Assembly (NCBI GenBank): GCA_040403095.1 | Contig: JBBALI010000001.1 | Coordinates: forward strand, 1-64,000 | DNA: 64,000 nt | Source: JAQVCM01 sp040403095 | Lineage (GTDB): Bacteria > Bacteroidota > Bacteroidia > Flavobacteriales_D > Crocinitomicaceae | Direction of reading: 5' to 3' | Part shown: positions 9,404 to 19,044 of the stretch, one piece after another | How positions within the stretch are numbered: position 1 is the stretch's first letter | How the letters are laid out: each line of letters starts with the position of its first letter | Notes under the pieces: model-generated | The model's input: only the letters and a program-made list of their open reading frames with translations | What the model was told of the DNA's origin: nothing | The model's database searches: none | Program-made: the position numbers and the translations under genes

Positions 9404-11323
9404 TTATATTTTAACAAGATAATACACGATCAAACCAACGATTCCACCAACCATCCAAAGGATGTACCAGTTCACACGTCCAGTTTGCCATTTTTTAACC
9501 AATTCACCGGATGCTCCGATTCCTTTTGCAAATCCGAGAATGATTCCATTCAAGAACATAATTTCAATGAATTTATGTCCAACAACTGAAAGCCATTCTG
9601 TAGGACGAACAAACAAGAAATTGTAAATTTCATCGATGTACAATTTGTTTGCAGAGATCTTTTGCCATCCGCTTAATTCAGCATCTGCAACTGGAACGTT
9701 TTGTTTTTTACCATAAACTAAGTAACAAACAACCAATGCACCCAAACAAACAGCTACTGCAATAATCATCAACATCAATGTAATACCATTGTCTGCATGT
9801 TCTGCTTCAATCAAATTCAATCCGCCAGTGTTGTGCTCCAAGTGATGAGACAACCAATGTGCTTGACCTTTCAACCAAATTCCCGGCAAGTTTAGTAAAC
9901 CACCAAAAATGGATAGAATTGCCAAAATCACCAAAGGCAAAGTCATTGATGCTGGTCCTTCGTGAACATGGTGTTCTTGCTCGTGTGTTCCTCTGAAAGA
10001 TCCAAAGAAAACCACAAAATACATTCTGAACATGTAAATCGCAGTCAAAAGAATGCTGAACATCAAAATTCCGTAAATCACCACATTGTGGCTGAAGGCG
10101 TGTCCAACGATTTCATCTTTCGAAAAGAAACCAGACAACAATGGGAAACCAGTGATTGCTAATGTTCCTATAAGGAAAGTTAAGTGTGTCAATGGAATTT
10201 TCTTGCGTAAACCACCCATTTTGCGCATATCTTGTTCGTCTGACATCGCGTGAATCACACTTCCAGAACCTAAGAAAAGTAATGCTTTGAAAAATGCGTG
10301 TGTTGTGACGTGGAAAATCGCTGCTGTGTATGCTCCCATTCCAAGTGCAACAAACAACAATCCCAATTGAGAAACGGTTGAATAAGCCAATACTTTTTTG
10401 ATGTCGTTTTGACGCATTGCGATGAAAGCAGCAACCAAAGAAGTTGCCAAACCGATATACAACATGATTTCTTGTGTCATTGGTGCATGTTCAAAAAAGA
10501 AATTTGAACGAACAACCAAAAAGATACCTGCTGTTACCATCGTTGCGGCGTGAATCAAAGCAGATACTGGCGTTGGTCCCGCCATGGCATCTGGCAACCA
10601 AGTAAACAAAGGAATTTGCGCACTTTTTCCAGTTGCACCTATGAATAAGCACATGGTGATTCCGAACATCATCCAAGGAGTTCCAAGGATTTTGTCAACC
10701 GTTACCATATTTGCCAATTCTTGGTATTCCAACGTACCGAATTGAGAAAGAATCAAGAACAAACCGATTAGCAATCCTAAATCACCAATACGGTTCATGA
10801 TGAAAGCTTTTCTGGCTGCAATTCCATTTAGCATTCCTTTTTCAGCATCGCTGTAATGGAAACCGATTAAGAAATAAGAACAGATTCCTACACCTTCCCA
10901 ACCGAAGAACAACATGAAATAGTTGCTTCCCAAAACAAGGATTAACATCGCAAAGATGAAGAGATTCAAATACGTAAAGAATTTAGAATATCCCTCATCG
11001 TGCTTCATGTAGCCCATGGAGAACAAATGAATCAAAGATCCAATTCCTGTGATGATTAGAACCATCCACAAAGAAAGATTGTCAGCCAATAAACTTGCGC
11101 TTAAACGCAAATCTTCTAGGTCAATCATTCTAAACAAATGAATTTTTACTGGTTCATTTAAATGGAAGAAAACCATCAAAGCAGTTGCGAATGATAACGT
11201 GGAAGCCAACGTAGCTAACGAACCAACCAATGCTTTTGGCAATTTTTTCCCGAATATACCATTGATGATTCCTCCGATTAGGGGAAACAATAAAATTAAG
11301 GGTACGAGTTGTTGTATTGACAT
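9404..11323 (-). CDS. nuoL: NADH-quinone oxidoreductase subunit L
   Basis: This is the distal antiporter-like proton-channel subunit of complex I, 639 residues. It shows GWEGVGICSYFLIGFHY, then GATGKSAQIPLFTWLPDAMA, then TPVSALIHAATMVTAGIFLV and KKVLAYSTVSQLGLLFVALG, all signatures of NuoL. The long C-terminal part (after about residue 500) matches the lateral amphipathic helix region plus a last transmembrane helix. A His/Glu-rich loop (GTHEQEHHVHEGP) lies near residue 440. The gene starts 4 nt after the nuoK stop. Confidence 0.97.
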   Translation of the reverse strand: MSIQQLVPLILLFPLIGGIINGIFGKKLPKALVGSLATLASTLSFATALMVFFHLNEPVKIHLFRMIDLEDLRLSASLLADNLSLWMVLIITGIGSLIHLFSMGYMKHDEGYSKFFTYLNLFIFAMLILVLGSNYFMLFFGWEGVGICSYFLIGFHYSDAEKGMLNGIAARKAFIMNRIGDLGLLIGLFLILSQFGTLEYQELANMVTVDKILGTPWMMFGITMCLFIGATGKSAQIPLFTWLPDAMAGPTPVSALIHAATMVTAGIFLVVRSNFFFEHAPMTQEIMLYIGLATSLVAAFIAMRQNDIKKVLAYSTVSQLGLLFVALGMGAYTAAIFHVTTHAFFKALLFLGSGSVIHAMSDEQDMRKMGGLRKKIPLTHLTFLIGTLAITGFPLLSGFFSKDEIVGHAFSHNVVIYGILMFSILLTAIYMFRMYFVVFFGSFRGTHEQEHHVHEGPASMTLPLVILAILSIFGGLLNLPGIWLKGQAHWLSHHLEHNTGGLNLIEAEHADNGITLMLMIIAVAVCLGALVVCYLVYGKKQNVPVADAELSGWQKISANKLYIDEIYNFLFVRPTEWLSVVGHKFIEIMFLNGIILGFAKGIGASGELVKKWQTGRVNWYILWMVGGIVGLIVYYLVKI

Positions 11324-11327
11324 CTGA

Positions 11328-11657
11328 TTATCCTTTTAATTTGTTAAACAATCCGATATCTACTGATCTGTTGTTTCTGTAAAGCAATACCAAAATGGAT
11401 AAACCAATGGTCGCTTCTGCAGCGGCAACAACCATGATGAAAAACACAAAAACCTGCGCATCGCCATTTCCGAAATAAGTGGAAAAAGCAACCAATAAAA
11501 GGTTTACAGCATTTAGCATGATTTCAACACACATCAACACAATTATGGCGTTTTTTCTTATCAAAACACCCAAAACACCAATCGCAAAAAGTATCGTTGA
11601 TAATACAATGTAAAACTGTATCGATACTCCGGATTCAAAAATAGAAGCTAATATCAT
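11328..11657 (-). CDS. nuoK: NADH-quinone oxidoreductase subunit K
   Basis: This small complex I membrane subunit (109 residues, three transmembrane helices) carries the two membrane glutamates of the E-channel: LMCVEIMLNAVNLLLVAF and VAAAEATIGLSILVLLYR. Length and motifs are normal for NuoK. It is separated from nuoJ and nuoL by 2-4 nt, so it is clearly in the same transcript. Confidence 0.97.
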   Translation of the reverse strand: MILASIFESGVSIQFYIVLSTILFAIGVLGVLIRKNAIIVLMCVEIMLNAVNLLLVAFSTYFGNGDAQVFVFFIMVVAAAEATIGLSILVLLYRNNRSVDIGLFNKLKG

Positions 11658-11659
11658 TC

Positions 11660-12172
11660 TTACTCGATTATTTGTTTTTCTCTTTTTGCTAATAATACAG
11701 CTCCCACCATGGCAGCGATAAACAAAATGGAAGACATTTCAAATGGAAGTACATATTTAGTAAACAACAATTGTCCTAAATTCTCAACCATTCCTTGCTG
11801 ATTTTCTAACATTTCTGTTTTTGGTAAAACCACGCTGTCTTTTAAAGCTGCAATCAATACTGTTAAAAGTGCTCCACCTGCAAACGTTGCGGCAATTTTC
11901 ATTTTGATAGATGATTTTGGTTCATTGTCTTTACTCAAGTTCAAGAGCATCAATACGAATAAGAACAATACCATAATTGCACCAGCATAAACGATGATGT
12001 TTACAACAGCAATAAACTGTGCGTTCATCAAAATGTAATTCCCTGAAATCAGGAAAAAAGTAAGTATCAAATACAATACACTTCTCACGGGATGTGGACT
12101 TAAAATAACCATCAGTGCAGCACCAATCGTTAATCCGCCTAAAACCGTTGCGATAATTTCTAAACTACTCAT
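11660..12172 (-). CDS. nuoJ: NADH-quinone oxidoreductase subunit J
   Basis: This is a complex I membrane subunit of 170 residues with five transmembrane helices. The segment VVNIIVYAGAIMVLFLFVLMLLN contains the conserved third helix with the pi-bulge region of NuoJ. Its ATG overlaps the nuoI stop by 4 nt (ATGA), suggesting translational coupling. Confidence 0.96.
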   Translation of the reverse strand: MSSLEIIATVLGGLTIGAALMVILSPHPVRSVLYLILTFFLISGNYILMNAQFIAVVNIIVYAGAIMVLFLFVLMLLNLSKDNEPKSSIKMKIAATFAGGALLTVLIAALKDSVVLPKTEMLENQQGMVENLGQLLFTKYVLPFEMSSILFIAAMVGAVLLAKREKQIIE

Positions 12173-12711
12173 TTTTCACCTCTTTTACCAGTATTTTGTC
12201 TTACTGTGATGTCTATTCTATTATCCAATTGCTCCACCAAGCGATCTTTTCCGTAGATAAACTCATCGCGGTCAAAATGGGTAGGAACAATTCTATCTGT
12301 CAAGAAAATCGCTTCTTTTGGACAAGCTTCTTCGCACAAACCACAGAAAATACAACGCAACATGTTGATTTCATAAGATTCGGCGTATTTTTCTTCTCGG
12401 TATAAACCTTCTTCTCCTTTTTCTCTTTCGGCAGCCACCATGGTGATTGCTTCTGCTGGACAAGCAACTGCGCATAAACCGCAAGCTGTGCAGTTTTCAC
12501 GGCCTTGCTCATCGCGTTTCAATACATGCATTCCGCGGTAAACTGGAGCAAAAACACGTTGTTGTTCTGGGTATTTAAGCGTGTTGTGTTTCTTGAACAT
12601 GTGTTTGATTGTAATCCACATTCCACCAACGATTGCTGGCAAATATAGACTCTCAACAAAACTCATTTTTTTGTTAGAAACTACCTTTTTTCGATTTGAT
12701 AAACTCTCCAT
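12169..12711 (-). CDS. nuoI: NADH-quinone oxidoreductase subunit I (2x 4Fe-4S)
   Basis: This ferredoxin-like peripheral-arm subunit carries clusters N6a and N6b. Two CxxCxxCxxxCP motifs are visible: CTACGLCAVACP and CIFCGLCEEACP. The 180-residue length is usual. The ATG at 12711 gives MESLSNRKK; a second ATG (MSFVESLYLPAI) 15 codons in is also plausible, because the first stretch is basic and not part of the conserved core. It overlaps nuoJ by 4 nt. Confidence 0.96.
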   Translation of the reverse strand: MESLSNRKKVVSNKKMSFVESLYLPAIVGGMWITIKHMFKKHNTLKYPEQQRVFAPVYRGMHVLKRDEQGRENCTACGLCAVACPAEAITMVAAEREKGEEGLYREEKYAESYEINMLRCIFCGLCEEACPKEAIFLTDRIVPTHFDRDEFIYGKDRLVEQLDNRIDITVRQNTGKRGEK

Positions 12712-12732
12712 ATCTTCGGGTATGCTTACTGT

Positions 12733-13863
12733 TTAATTATTGAAATTGATTTTGTAATTCGCCTTGGCATCAACTTTCACTTTTGGCATCATTGCAACAC
12801 TTTTTTCAGTTTGTTTCACTTTCGCTGATTTTTTAGTAAACCAACCCGAGTTGAAACCAATCACAACCGCAGTAATCAATAAATTGATCATCGCAATTGG
12901 AATTAATTTTTTCCATCCTAAGTGCATCAATTGATCGTAACGGAATCTTGGCAATGTCCAACGAATCCACATAATCACAAAAATAAAGAAGATGATTTTT
13001 GTGAAAAACGCGATTACACCTAAAACTGCCAAGGCATTTCCAGAGAAATGATCCATTCCTGGGAAGTTGTATCCTCCAAAGAACAAAGCTGCAATTACAG
13101 CAGATGAAATAAATAAGTTCACATATTCAGCGAATAAGAAGAATCCTAATTTCATTGAACCGTATTCTGTGTGGTATCCGCCAATCAACTCACTTTCACA
13201 TTCCGCCAAATCGAAAGGTGCTCTGTTACATTCAGCAATAGAACAAATAAAGAAAACGATGAATGCCACTGGTTGATATAAAATGTTCCAATTCATTCCG
13301 TGTTGTTGTTCAACAATTTGTCCCAAGCTCAAACTTCCAGACATCAATACCAAAGTGATAATGGAAATTCCCATTGCCAACTCGTAAGAAATCATTTGTG
13401 ATGAAGCACGAATTGCAGCAAACAAAGAGAATTTATTATTAGAAGCCCAACCACCAATCATGATTCCATAAACACCGATAGAAGCAAATCCCATGATGAA
13501 TAAGATTCCGATGTTGATGTCAGCAACTTGCAAAGCAACCGTTCTTCCAAACATTTCCAATGGCGGACCCCAAGGAATTACAGCACCTGTCATGGATGCG
13601 GTGAACATCGCGATTCCAGGACCCATGATAAACAACCATTTATCAGCGTTTGCAGGAATGAAATCTTCTTTGAAAAACATTTTTCCAGCATCGGCAATTG
13701 GTTGTAAAATTCCAAATGGTCCTGCTCTATCTGGTCCTACACGGTCTTGCAACCAAGCAGCGACTTTACGTTCCATGTAAGTTTGATAAGTTGCAATAAA
13801 CAATGTAATTGCAAAAATCACGACCACGAGAATCGTTTTTTCTATCAATAATCCAGTATCCAT
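12733..13863 (-). CDS. nuoH: NADH-quinone oxidoreductase subunit H
   Basis: This membrane subunit forms the quinone entry site of complex I, 376 residues with eight or more transmembrane helices. Signatures are AAWLQDRVGPDRAGPFGILQ, FAECNRAPFDLAECESELIGGYHTEYGS spread at about 205-230 (EsELIgGyhtEY acidic motif), and MWIRWTLPRFRYDQLMHLGWK. The C-terminus carries about 35 extra polar residues (KQTEKSVAMMPKVKV region) beyond the usual end, a harmless-looking extension. Its ATG overlaps the nuoG stop (TAATG). Confidence 0.97.
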   Translation of the reverse strand: MDTGLLIEKTILVVVIFAITLFIATYQTYMERKVAAWLQDRVGPDRAGPFGILQPIADAGKMFFKEDFIPANADKWLFIMGPGIAMFTASMTGAVIPWGPPLEMFGRTVALQVADINIGILFIMGFASIGVYGIMIGGWASNNKFSLFAAIRASSQMISYELAMGISIITLVLMSGSLSLGQIVEQQHGMNWNILYQPVAFIVFFICSIAECNRAPFDLAECESELIGGYHTEYGSMKLGFFLFAEYVNLFISSAVIAALFFGGYNFPGMDHFSGNALAVLGVIAFFTKIIFFIFVIMWIRWTLPRFRYDQLMHLGWKKLIPIAMINLLITAVVIGFNSGWFTKKSAKVKQTEKSVAMMPKVKVDAKANYKINFNN

Positions 13864-14831
13864 TATTTGATTTTTTTAGTATTGTTTTCCAATGGATTTG
13901 CTTTCTCATAGTGATTGGCAGAGATCACGGAATGACGGTTGATTTTTCTTGGCCCTTCGATGTTCCAATCAGAAACATTTTTATGGTCAAAACGACAATC
14001 GTTGCAAATCCAAGCTGGTTTTCCGTCGTTGTCTTCAACTTCTCCGTATTTGTCTTTTCTTGCAGTTACACGGTAAATTTCTTCACCAAACATCCAAACC
14101 ACTGTTTTACCTGAACATTTTGTACAAGCGCGAGATGCTTCCATTGGTTTCAAAAACCAAACACGAGATTTGAAACGGAAAGTTTTGTCTGTCAATGCGC
14201 CAACTGGACACACATCAATCATATTTCCTGAGAAATCATTGTCAACAGCATTGCTGATATAAGTACTAATTTCAGCATGATCGCCACGACCTAAAACTCC
14301 GTGAACTCGTTTATTGGTCAATTGATCTGCAACCATTACACATCTGTAGCACAAAATGCAACGGTTCATGTGTAATTTGATTTTGTTACCGATATCGATT
14401 GGATCAAAAGTTCTTCTTTCTTCCTCGTAACGTGTTCCAGAAGCGCCATGTTCAAAACCTAAATCTTGCAAATGACATTCTCCTGCTTGGTCACAAATTG
14501 GACAATCCAAAGGGTGATTAATCAACAAAAACTCAGTAACAGCGCCACGACCCACGTGCACTTTTTCACTGGTTTTATTTTTGATTACCATTCCATCTTG
14601 CACGGGCGTTGAACAAGAAGCGACCAATTTTGGCATCGGTCTTGGATCGTTTGCAGAACCAGCTGCAACTTCAACCAAACAAGTACGGCATTTACCTCCG
14701 CTACCTTCTAATTTACTGTAATAGCACATCGCTGGTGGAACAACATCTCCTCCAATTTTGCGCGCAGCGTTCAAAACTGTCGTTCCAGCTTCTACTTCTA
14801 CTTCTATGCCATCAATGGTTACTTTGACCAT
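13863..14831 (-). CDS. nuoG: NADH-quinone oxidoreductase subunit G, short form
   Basis: This is a complex I electron-wire subunit. Present are an N-terminal 2Fe-2S ferredoxin domain (CYYSKLEGSGGKCRTC), the His-Cys 4Fe-4S segment (CPICDQAGECHLQDLG), and a third CxxCxxC cluster site (CILCYRC with a downstream CPVGALT). The chain then ends at 322 residues, just after a CTKCSGK/CNDC segment, with no molybdopterin-oxidoreductase domain. Enterobacterial NuoG is about 900 residues. The short form is known in Bacteroidota, and the frame is intact with no remnant downstream, so this is not a broken gene. Confidence 0.92.
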   Translation of the reverse strand: MVKVTIDGIEVEVEAGTTVLNAARKIGGDVVPPAMCYYSKLEGSGGKCRTCLVEVAAGSANDPRPMPKLVASCSTPVQDGMVIKNKTSEKVHVGRGAVTEFLLINHPLDCPICDQAGECHLQDLGFEHGASGTRYEEERRTFDPIDIGNKIKLHMNRCILCYRCVMVADQLTNKRVHGVLGRGDHAEISTYISNAVDNDFSGNMIDVCPVGALTDKTFRFKSRVWFLKPMEASRACTKCSGKTVVWMFGEEIYRVTARKDKYGEVEDNDGKPAWICNDCRFDHKNVSDWNIEGPRKINRHSVISANHYEKANPLENNTKKIK

Positions 14832-14874
14832 GGTTATATTTTATTATCGTTTTTGGTTTGACCCAAAAAGTTGA

Positions 14875-16212
14875 TTAAACTGTAATTCCTTTTAACAATC
14901 CATAATTACCTTTCACAGCGTCTTCTGGATGCGTTACGTGCCACTCAAATTCTTCACGGAAATGACGAATCGCAGCAGCAACAGGCCAAGCCGCAGCATC
15001 ACCTAATGGACAAATTGTATTTCCTTCGATTTTCTTATTGATGTCTGCCAACAATTCAATGTCGCGCATATTTCCTTTTCCATTTTCCAAACGGTGCAAT
15101 ACTTTTTCCATCCAGCCAGTTCCTTCGCGGCAAGGTGAACATTGTCCGCAAGATTCGTGTGCATAAAAACGGGCAAAATTCCAGGTATTTCTAACGATAC
15201 ATTGGTCTTCATCGAAAACAATGAATCCGCCAGAACCAATCATAGAACCTGAAGCAAAACCACCATCAGCCATACTTTCATAGCTCATCAAGCGATTTTC
15301 TCCAGTTGCTGTTTTGGTAATCAAATGTGCAGGCAATATTGGAACTGAAGAACCTCCAGGAACCAATGCTTTAATTTTCTTGTTATTTGCAATTCCACGG
15401 CACCATTCGTCACCGTAGATAAATTCTTCAACAGAAATTCCCAATTCAATTTCGTACACACCTCCACGAGCAACATTTCCGCAAGCTGAAATCAATTTTG
15501 TACCGTTGCTTCCCGCAGTTCCCAATTTGGCATATTCATCACCGCCATCATTGATAATTGGAACTACAGTGGCCAAACTTTCAACATTATTTACAACTGT
15601 AGGGCATCCCCATAAACCTTTAACAGCTGGAAATGGTGGCTTGATTCTTGGATTCCCGCGCTTACCTTCTAAAGATTCGATCATCGCGGTTTCTTCTCCG
15701 CAAATGTAAGCGCCTCCCCCTGGAGCAACACGCAAATCTAAATCAAAGCCAGAACCTAAAATGTTTTTCCCCAGAAAACCTTTGGAATATGCTTCTGCGA
15801 TTGCTTTTTCAAGAATTTCGAGCACCCACATATATTCTCCTCTAATATAGATGTAAGATAAGTTTGAACCTAACGCATAGCTAGAAACAATCATTCCTTC
15901 GATCAATAAATGAGGGATTTTTTCCATCAAATATCGGTCTTTGAATGTACCTGGCTCAGATTCATCCGCATTGCACAATAAATATCTTGGAACGCCTTCT
16001 GGTTTAGCCAAAAACGACCATTTCAAACCAGTTGGGAAACCTGCTCCACCACGGCCCTTCAAGGTAGCTTTTTTTACTTCCTCAACAACATCTTCAGGAG
16101 ACATTGTTTTCAACGCTTTTTCTACCGAACGGTAACCGCCATTTTTTCTATATACATCAAACGTTTCAATACCAGGAACGTCAATGTGTTCTAAAAGTAA
16201 TTTTCTTCCCAT
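14875..16212 (-). CDS. nuoF: NADH-quinone oxidoreductase subunit F (NADH/FMN site)
   Basis: This subunit oxidises NADH through FMN and passes electrons to cluster N3. The glycine-rich nucleotide-binding stretch LKGRGGAGFPTGLKW is at about residues 50-64, GGGAYICGEETAMIESLEG follows, and the C-terminal cluster motif is SCGQCSPCREGTGWM with a later Cys (NTICPLGDAAAW). The 445-residue length is typical. It lies 5 nt after nuoE and 43 nt before nuoG. Confidence 0.97.
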   Translation of the reverse strand: MGRKLLLEHIDVPGIETFDVYRKNGGYRSVEKALKTMSPEDVVEEVKKATLKGRGGAGFPTGLKWSFLAKPEGVPRYLLCNADESEPGTFKDRYLMEKIPHLLIEGMIVSSYALGSNLSYIYIRGEYMWVLEILEKAIAEAYSKGFLGKNILGSGFDLDLRVAPGGGAYICGEETAMIESLEGKRGNPRIKPPFPAVKGLWGCPTVVNNVESLATVVPIINDGGDEYAKLGTAGSNGTKLISACGNVARGGVYEIELGISVEEFIYGDEWCRGIANNKKIKALVPGGSSVPILPAHLITKTATGENRLMSYESMADGGFASGSMIGSGGFIVFDEDQCIVRNTWNFARFYAHESCGQCSPCREGTGWMEKVLHRLENGKGNMRDIELLADINKKIEGNTICPLGDAAAWPVAAAIRHFREEFEWHVTHPEDAVKGNYGLLKGITV

Positions 16213-16217
16213 CCGTA

Positions 16218-16748
16218 TTAAAAATTAGCTTTGATCTCTCCATTTCTGCAAGCGTCGATTAGCTCGTCAACTTTGGTAGGAGTTAAATGTTCATGATAAT
16301 GTTTTCCGCATTGCAACATTGGGCCGTAACCGCAAGCACCCAAACATTCAGCAGTTTTCAATGTAAACATGCCGTCTGCAGTTGTACCTCCAACCTTAAC
16401 TTCCAATTTGTTTTCGATATATTCAATGATATTGTCACTTCCAACCAACATACAAGGTCCAGTTCTACAAACTTCAAAAATGAATTTTCCAACTGGATTT
16501 AAGTTGAACATGGTATAGAACGTCGCAACTTCATAAACTTCGATTGGCTGAATATTTAAAATTTCAGCAACCATATCCATCGTATCAGGACTCAACCAAC
16601 CGCCTGCTTCTTCTTCCACAATATGTAGAATTCGAATTATTGCACTTTTTGATTTTCCTTCAGGAAATTGACTGATTACACCTTGAATCTCGGCCATTTT
16701 CTCGGCGCTAAGAACAGGTCTGCTTTTTTGTGTAACTTCTACTTTCAT
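16218..16748 (-). CDS. nuoE: NADH-quinone oxidoreductase subunit E (2Fe-2S)
   Basis: This thioredoxin-fold subunit binds cluster N1a. The four ligands are visible in VCRTGPCMLVG and AECLGACGYGPM. Length (176 residues) and the N-terminal helical region are normal. It lies 3 nt after nuoD. Confidence 0.96.
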   Translation of the reverse strand: MKVEVTQKSRPVLSAEKMAEIQGVISQFPEGKSKSAIIRILHIVEEEAGGWLSPDTMDMVAEILNIQPIEVYEVATFYTMFNLNPVGKFIFEVCRTGPCMLVGSDNIIEYIENKLEVKVGGTTADGMFTLKTAECLGACGYGPMLQCGKHYHEHLTPTKVDELIDACRNGEIKANF

Positions 16749-16751
16749 AAA

Positions 16752-17978
16752 CTAAGCGTCCAATTCTCCAGCGATCACATTCATGCTACTTAATGTCAAA
16801 ACGGCATCACTGATGCTTTGACCTGTAATCATTTCTGGATAAGCTTGGTAATAAATAAAACAAGGGCGACGGAATTGTAAACGGAAAGGCGCTCTTCCAC
16901 CATCGCTGATCAAATAAAAACCTAATTCACCATTTCCGCCTTCCACACTGTGGTAAACTTCTCCAACTGGAACAGGTGTTTCACCCATTACAATTTTGAA
17001 GTGGTAAATTAAAGCTTCCATTTTATTGTAAACATCTTCTTTTGGAGGCAAATAAAATTCAGGAACATCTGCAAAATATTTACCTTCAGGCATTCCGTCT
17101 AAAGCTTGTTTGATAATTGACAAACTTTGGCGAATTTCCTCCTGTCTCACTTGGAAACGATCGTAAGTATCTCCTTGTGTTCCAACCGGAACGATGAAAT
17201 CAAAATCTTGGTATGAAGAATATGGATTCATGACTCTCACATCATAATCCACACCTGCTGCTCTTAAATTTGGTCCAGAAAATGAATATTCTAATGCACG
17301 TTCAGCAGAAATTGGTCCTGCATTGATTGTGCGATCCATGAAAATTCTATTTCTCGACAACAAACTGTCAAATTCATTGAAAACCTTTGGAAATTCTTTC
17401 AAGAAATCGTTTAGTTTCTTGTAGAAAGCTTGAGAAAAATCTCTTTCAAATCCACCGATTCGACCAACATTGGTAGTCAATCTAGCACCGCAAACCTCTT
17501 CGAAAAGTTCGTAGATTTTTTCTCTTTGTTGGAAAAGGTAAGTAAAACCAGTCAAAGCACCCGTATCCACACCGATTACAGAATTACAAACCAAATGATC
17601 TGCAATTCTTGCCAATTCCATAATAATTACACGCATGTAATCCACTTTTTTTGGCATTTCAGTTTGAATCAATTTTTCAACGGTCATGTGCCAACCCATG
17701 TTATTGATCGGTGAAGAGCAATAATTAAGTCTGTCCGTTAAAGGAGTGATTTGATTATAAGGTCTGTGTTCAGCAATTTTTTCAAAAGCGCGGTGAATAT
17801 ATCCAACCGTTTGCTCCGAAGATAAAATTCTTTCGCCATCTACTTTCAAGATATTTTGAAAGATTCCATGCGTTGCTGGATGCGTAGGCCCTAAGTTGAG
17901 CGTTGCAATGTCACCGTCAATTGTCTCTGCTGATAAATTGTTTCCCGGCTTAATATCGTCGTCTAACCATTCATTCAT
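16752..17978 (-). CDS. nuoD: NADH-quinone oxidoreductase subunit D
   Basis: This 49-kDa-type subunit forms the quinone pocket with NuoB. It contains LNLGPTHPATHGIFQ with the conserved His, GYIHRAFEKIAEHR, NVGRIGGFERDF and the C-terminal hydrogenase-derived segment ISDAVLTLSSMNVIAGELD. It is 408 residues and separate from nuoC (no CD fusion). It follows nuoC by 12 nt. Confidence 0.97.
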   Translation of the reverse strand: MNEWLDDDIKPGNNLSAETIDGDIATLNLGPTHPATHGIFQNILKVDGERILSSEQTVGYIHRAFEKIAEHRPYNQITPLTDRLNYCSSPINNMGWHMTVEKLIQTEMPKKVDYMRVIIMELARIADHLVCNSVIGVDTGALTGFTYLFQQREKIYELFEEVCGARLTTNVGRIGGFERDFSQAFYKKLNDFLKEFPKVFNEFDSLLSRNRIFMDRTINAGPISAERALEYSFSGPNLRAAGVDYDVRVMNPYSSYQDFDFIVPVGTQGDTYDRFQVRQEEIRQSLSIIKQALDGMPEGKYFADVPEFYLPPKEDVYNKMEALIYHFKIVMGETPVPVGEVYHSVEGGNGELGFYLISDGGRAPFRLQFRRPCFIYYQAYPEMITGQSISDAVLTLSSMNVIAGELDA

Positions 17979-17990
17979 AATACTACTGTT

Positions 17991-18503
17991 CTATCTTCCG
18001 AAAAAGCGGTTGTCTTTATCTTGTCTTGTATCGTCTTCCAATTGGTATTCTTTGCGCATTGGATGATAATCCATGTCTTCCTCGTTCAAAATTCTTGTCA
18101 AATTTGGATGACCTGTAAAAATGATTCCGTAAAAATCAAAAGTTTCTCTTTCCATCCAATTGGCACCAACAAATAAATCTGTAATTGTTGCAATCGAAGG
18201 ATTGCTCAAGGGAATAAATGACTTCAGGCGAATTCTGTAATTGTTGACCAAACTGTGAATGTGGTAAACCACAGCAAATTCTCTATCTGCTTCAGTTGGA
18301 TAATGTACTCCACCTAAATTTGTCAAATAAGTCATTTTCAAAACCTCGTCTTCTTTCAACCATTGAATCACTTCATGGGCATCGGCACTAGGCACTTCGA
18401 TAGTCAACAAATCAAAAGGTGTTTCAGCTGAAATAATTTTATCTCCAAATTTGGCTGTCAATCTCGCCAACGCAAATTCGTTCGTAATGGTACTATTTGA
18501 CAT
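17991..18503 (-). CDS. nuoC: NADH-quinone oxidoreductase subunit C
   Basis: This is the 30-kDa-type peripheral-arm subunit. The signature region FVGANWMERETFDFYGIIFTGHPNLTRIL spread over about residues 110-140 is characteristic (ERExyDmfGI..GHP.L.RIL). I place the start at the ATG at 18503 (MSNSTITNE) rather than the TTG three codons upstream. This gives an 11-nt overlap with nuoB. Confidence 0.95.
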   Translation of the reverse strand: MSNSTITNEFALARLTAKFGDKIISAETPFDLLTIEVPSADAHEVIQWLKEDEVLKMTYLTNLGGVHYPTEADREFAVVYHIHSLVNNYRIRLKSFIPLSNPSIATITDLFVGANWMERETFDFYGIIFTGHPNLTRILNEEDMDYHPMRKEYQLEDDTRQDKDNRFFGR

Positions 18504-19044
18504 CAGTTTCAATGTTATAACCGTTCAACATCGATTTATATTTATCAGAATATCTTCTTCTTAAAGATTCTTCTTTCACCAAAGCGTGGATATTCATGAT
18601 ACCATCAATGATTTGCTCTGGACGTGGCGGACAACCTGGCACGTAAACATCTACAGGAATGATTCTATCAATTCCTTGCAAAACGCTGTAAGTATCAAAA
18701 ATTCCACCACTTGAAGCGCAAGCACCAACCGATAAAACCCATTTTGGTTCAGCCATTTGTTCGTACACTTGACGCAAAATCGGTGCTAATTTTTTTGAAA
18801 TTGTTCCTGCAACAATCAGCAAGTCAGCTTGACGTGGTGAAAAAGACATTCTTTCCATTCCAAAACGAGCCAAATCGTAGTTACTTCCCATGGTTGCCAT
18901 GTATTCGATACCACAACAAGAAGTAGCGAAAGGCAAAGGCCACATTGAATTGGCGCGGGCTGCACCAATTGCTTTATCTAAAGTCGTTAATTGAAAACCT
19001 TGGTAGTCAATCGTTTCAACTTTTCCATCAGTTATTTTTCCCAT
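18493..19044 (-). CDS. nuoB: NADH-quinone oxidoreductase subunit B (cluster N2)
   Basis: This subunit holds cluster N2 beside the quinone site. The tandem cysteines are seen in SCCGIEYMA, further ligands in SVGACASSGG and VPGCPPRPEQI. It is 183 residues. It overlaps nuoA by 13 nt upstream and nuoC by 11 nt downstream. Confidence 0.97.
   Translation of the reverse strand: MGKITDGKVETIDYQGFQLTTLDKAIGAARANSMWPLPFATSCCGIEYMATMGSNYDLARFGMERMSFSPRQADLLIVAGTISKKLAPILRQVYEQMAEPKWVLSVGACASSGGIFDTYSVLQGIDRIIPVDVYVPGCPPRPEQIIDGIMNIHALVKEESLRRRYSDKYKSMLNGYNIETDVK

Noticed and set aside
13863..14831. nuoG as a truncated pseudogene
   Set aside because: All cluster ligands of the electron wire are intact, the stop overlaps the nuoH start as in a normal operon, and short NuoG is usual in this phylum.
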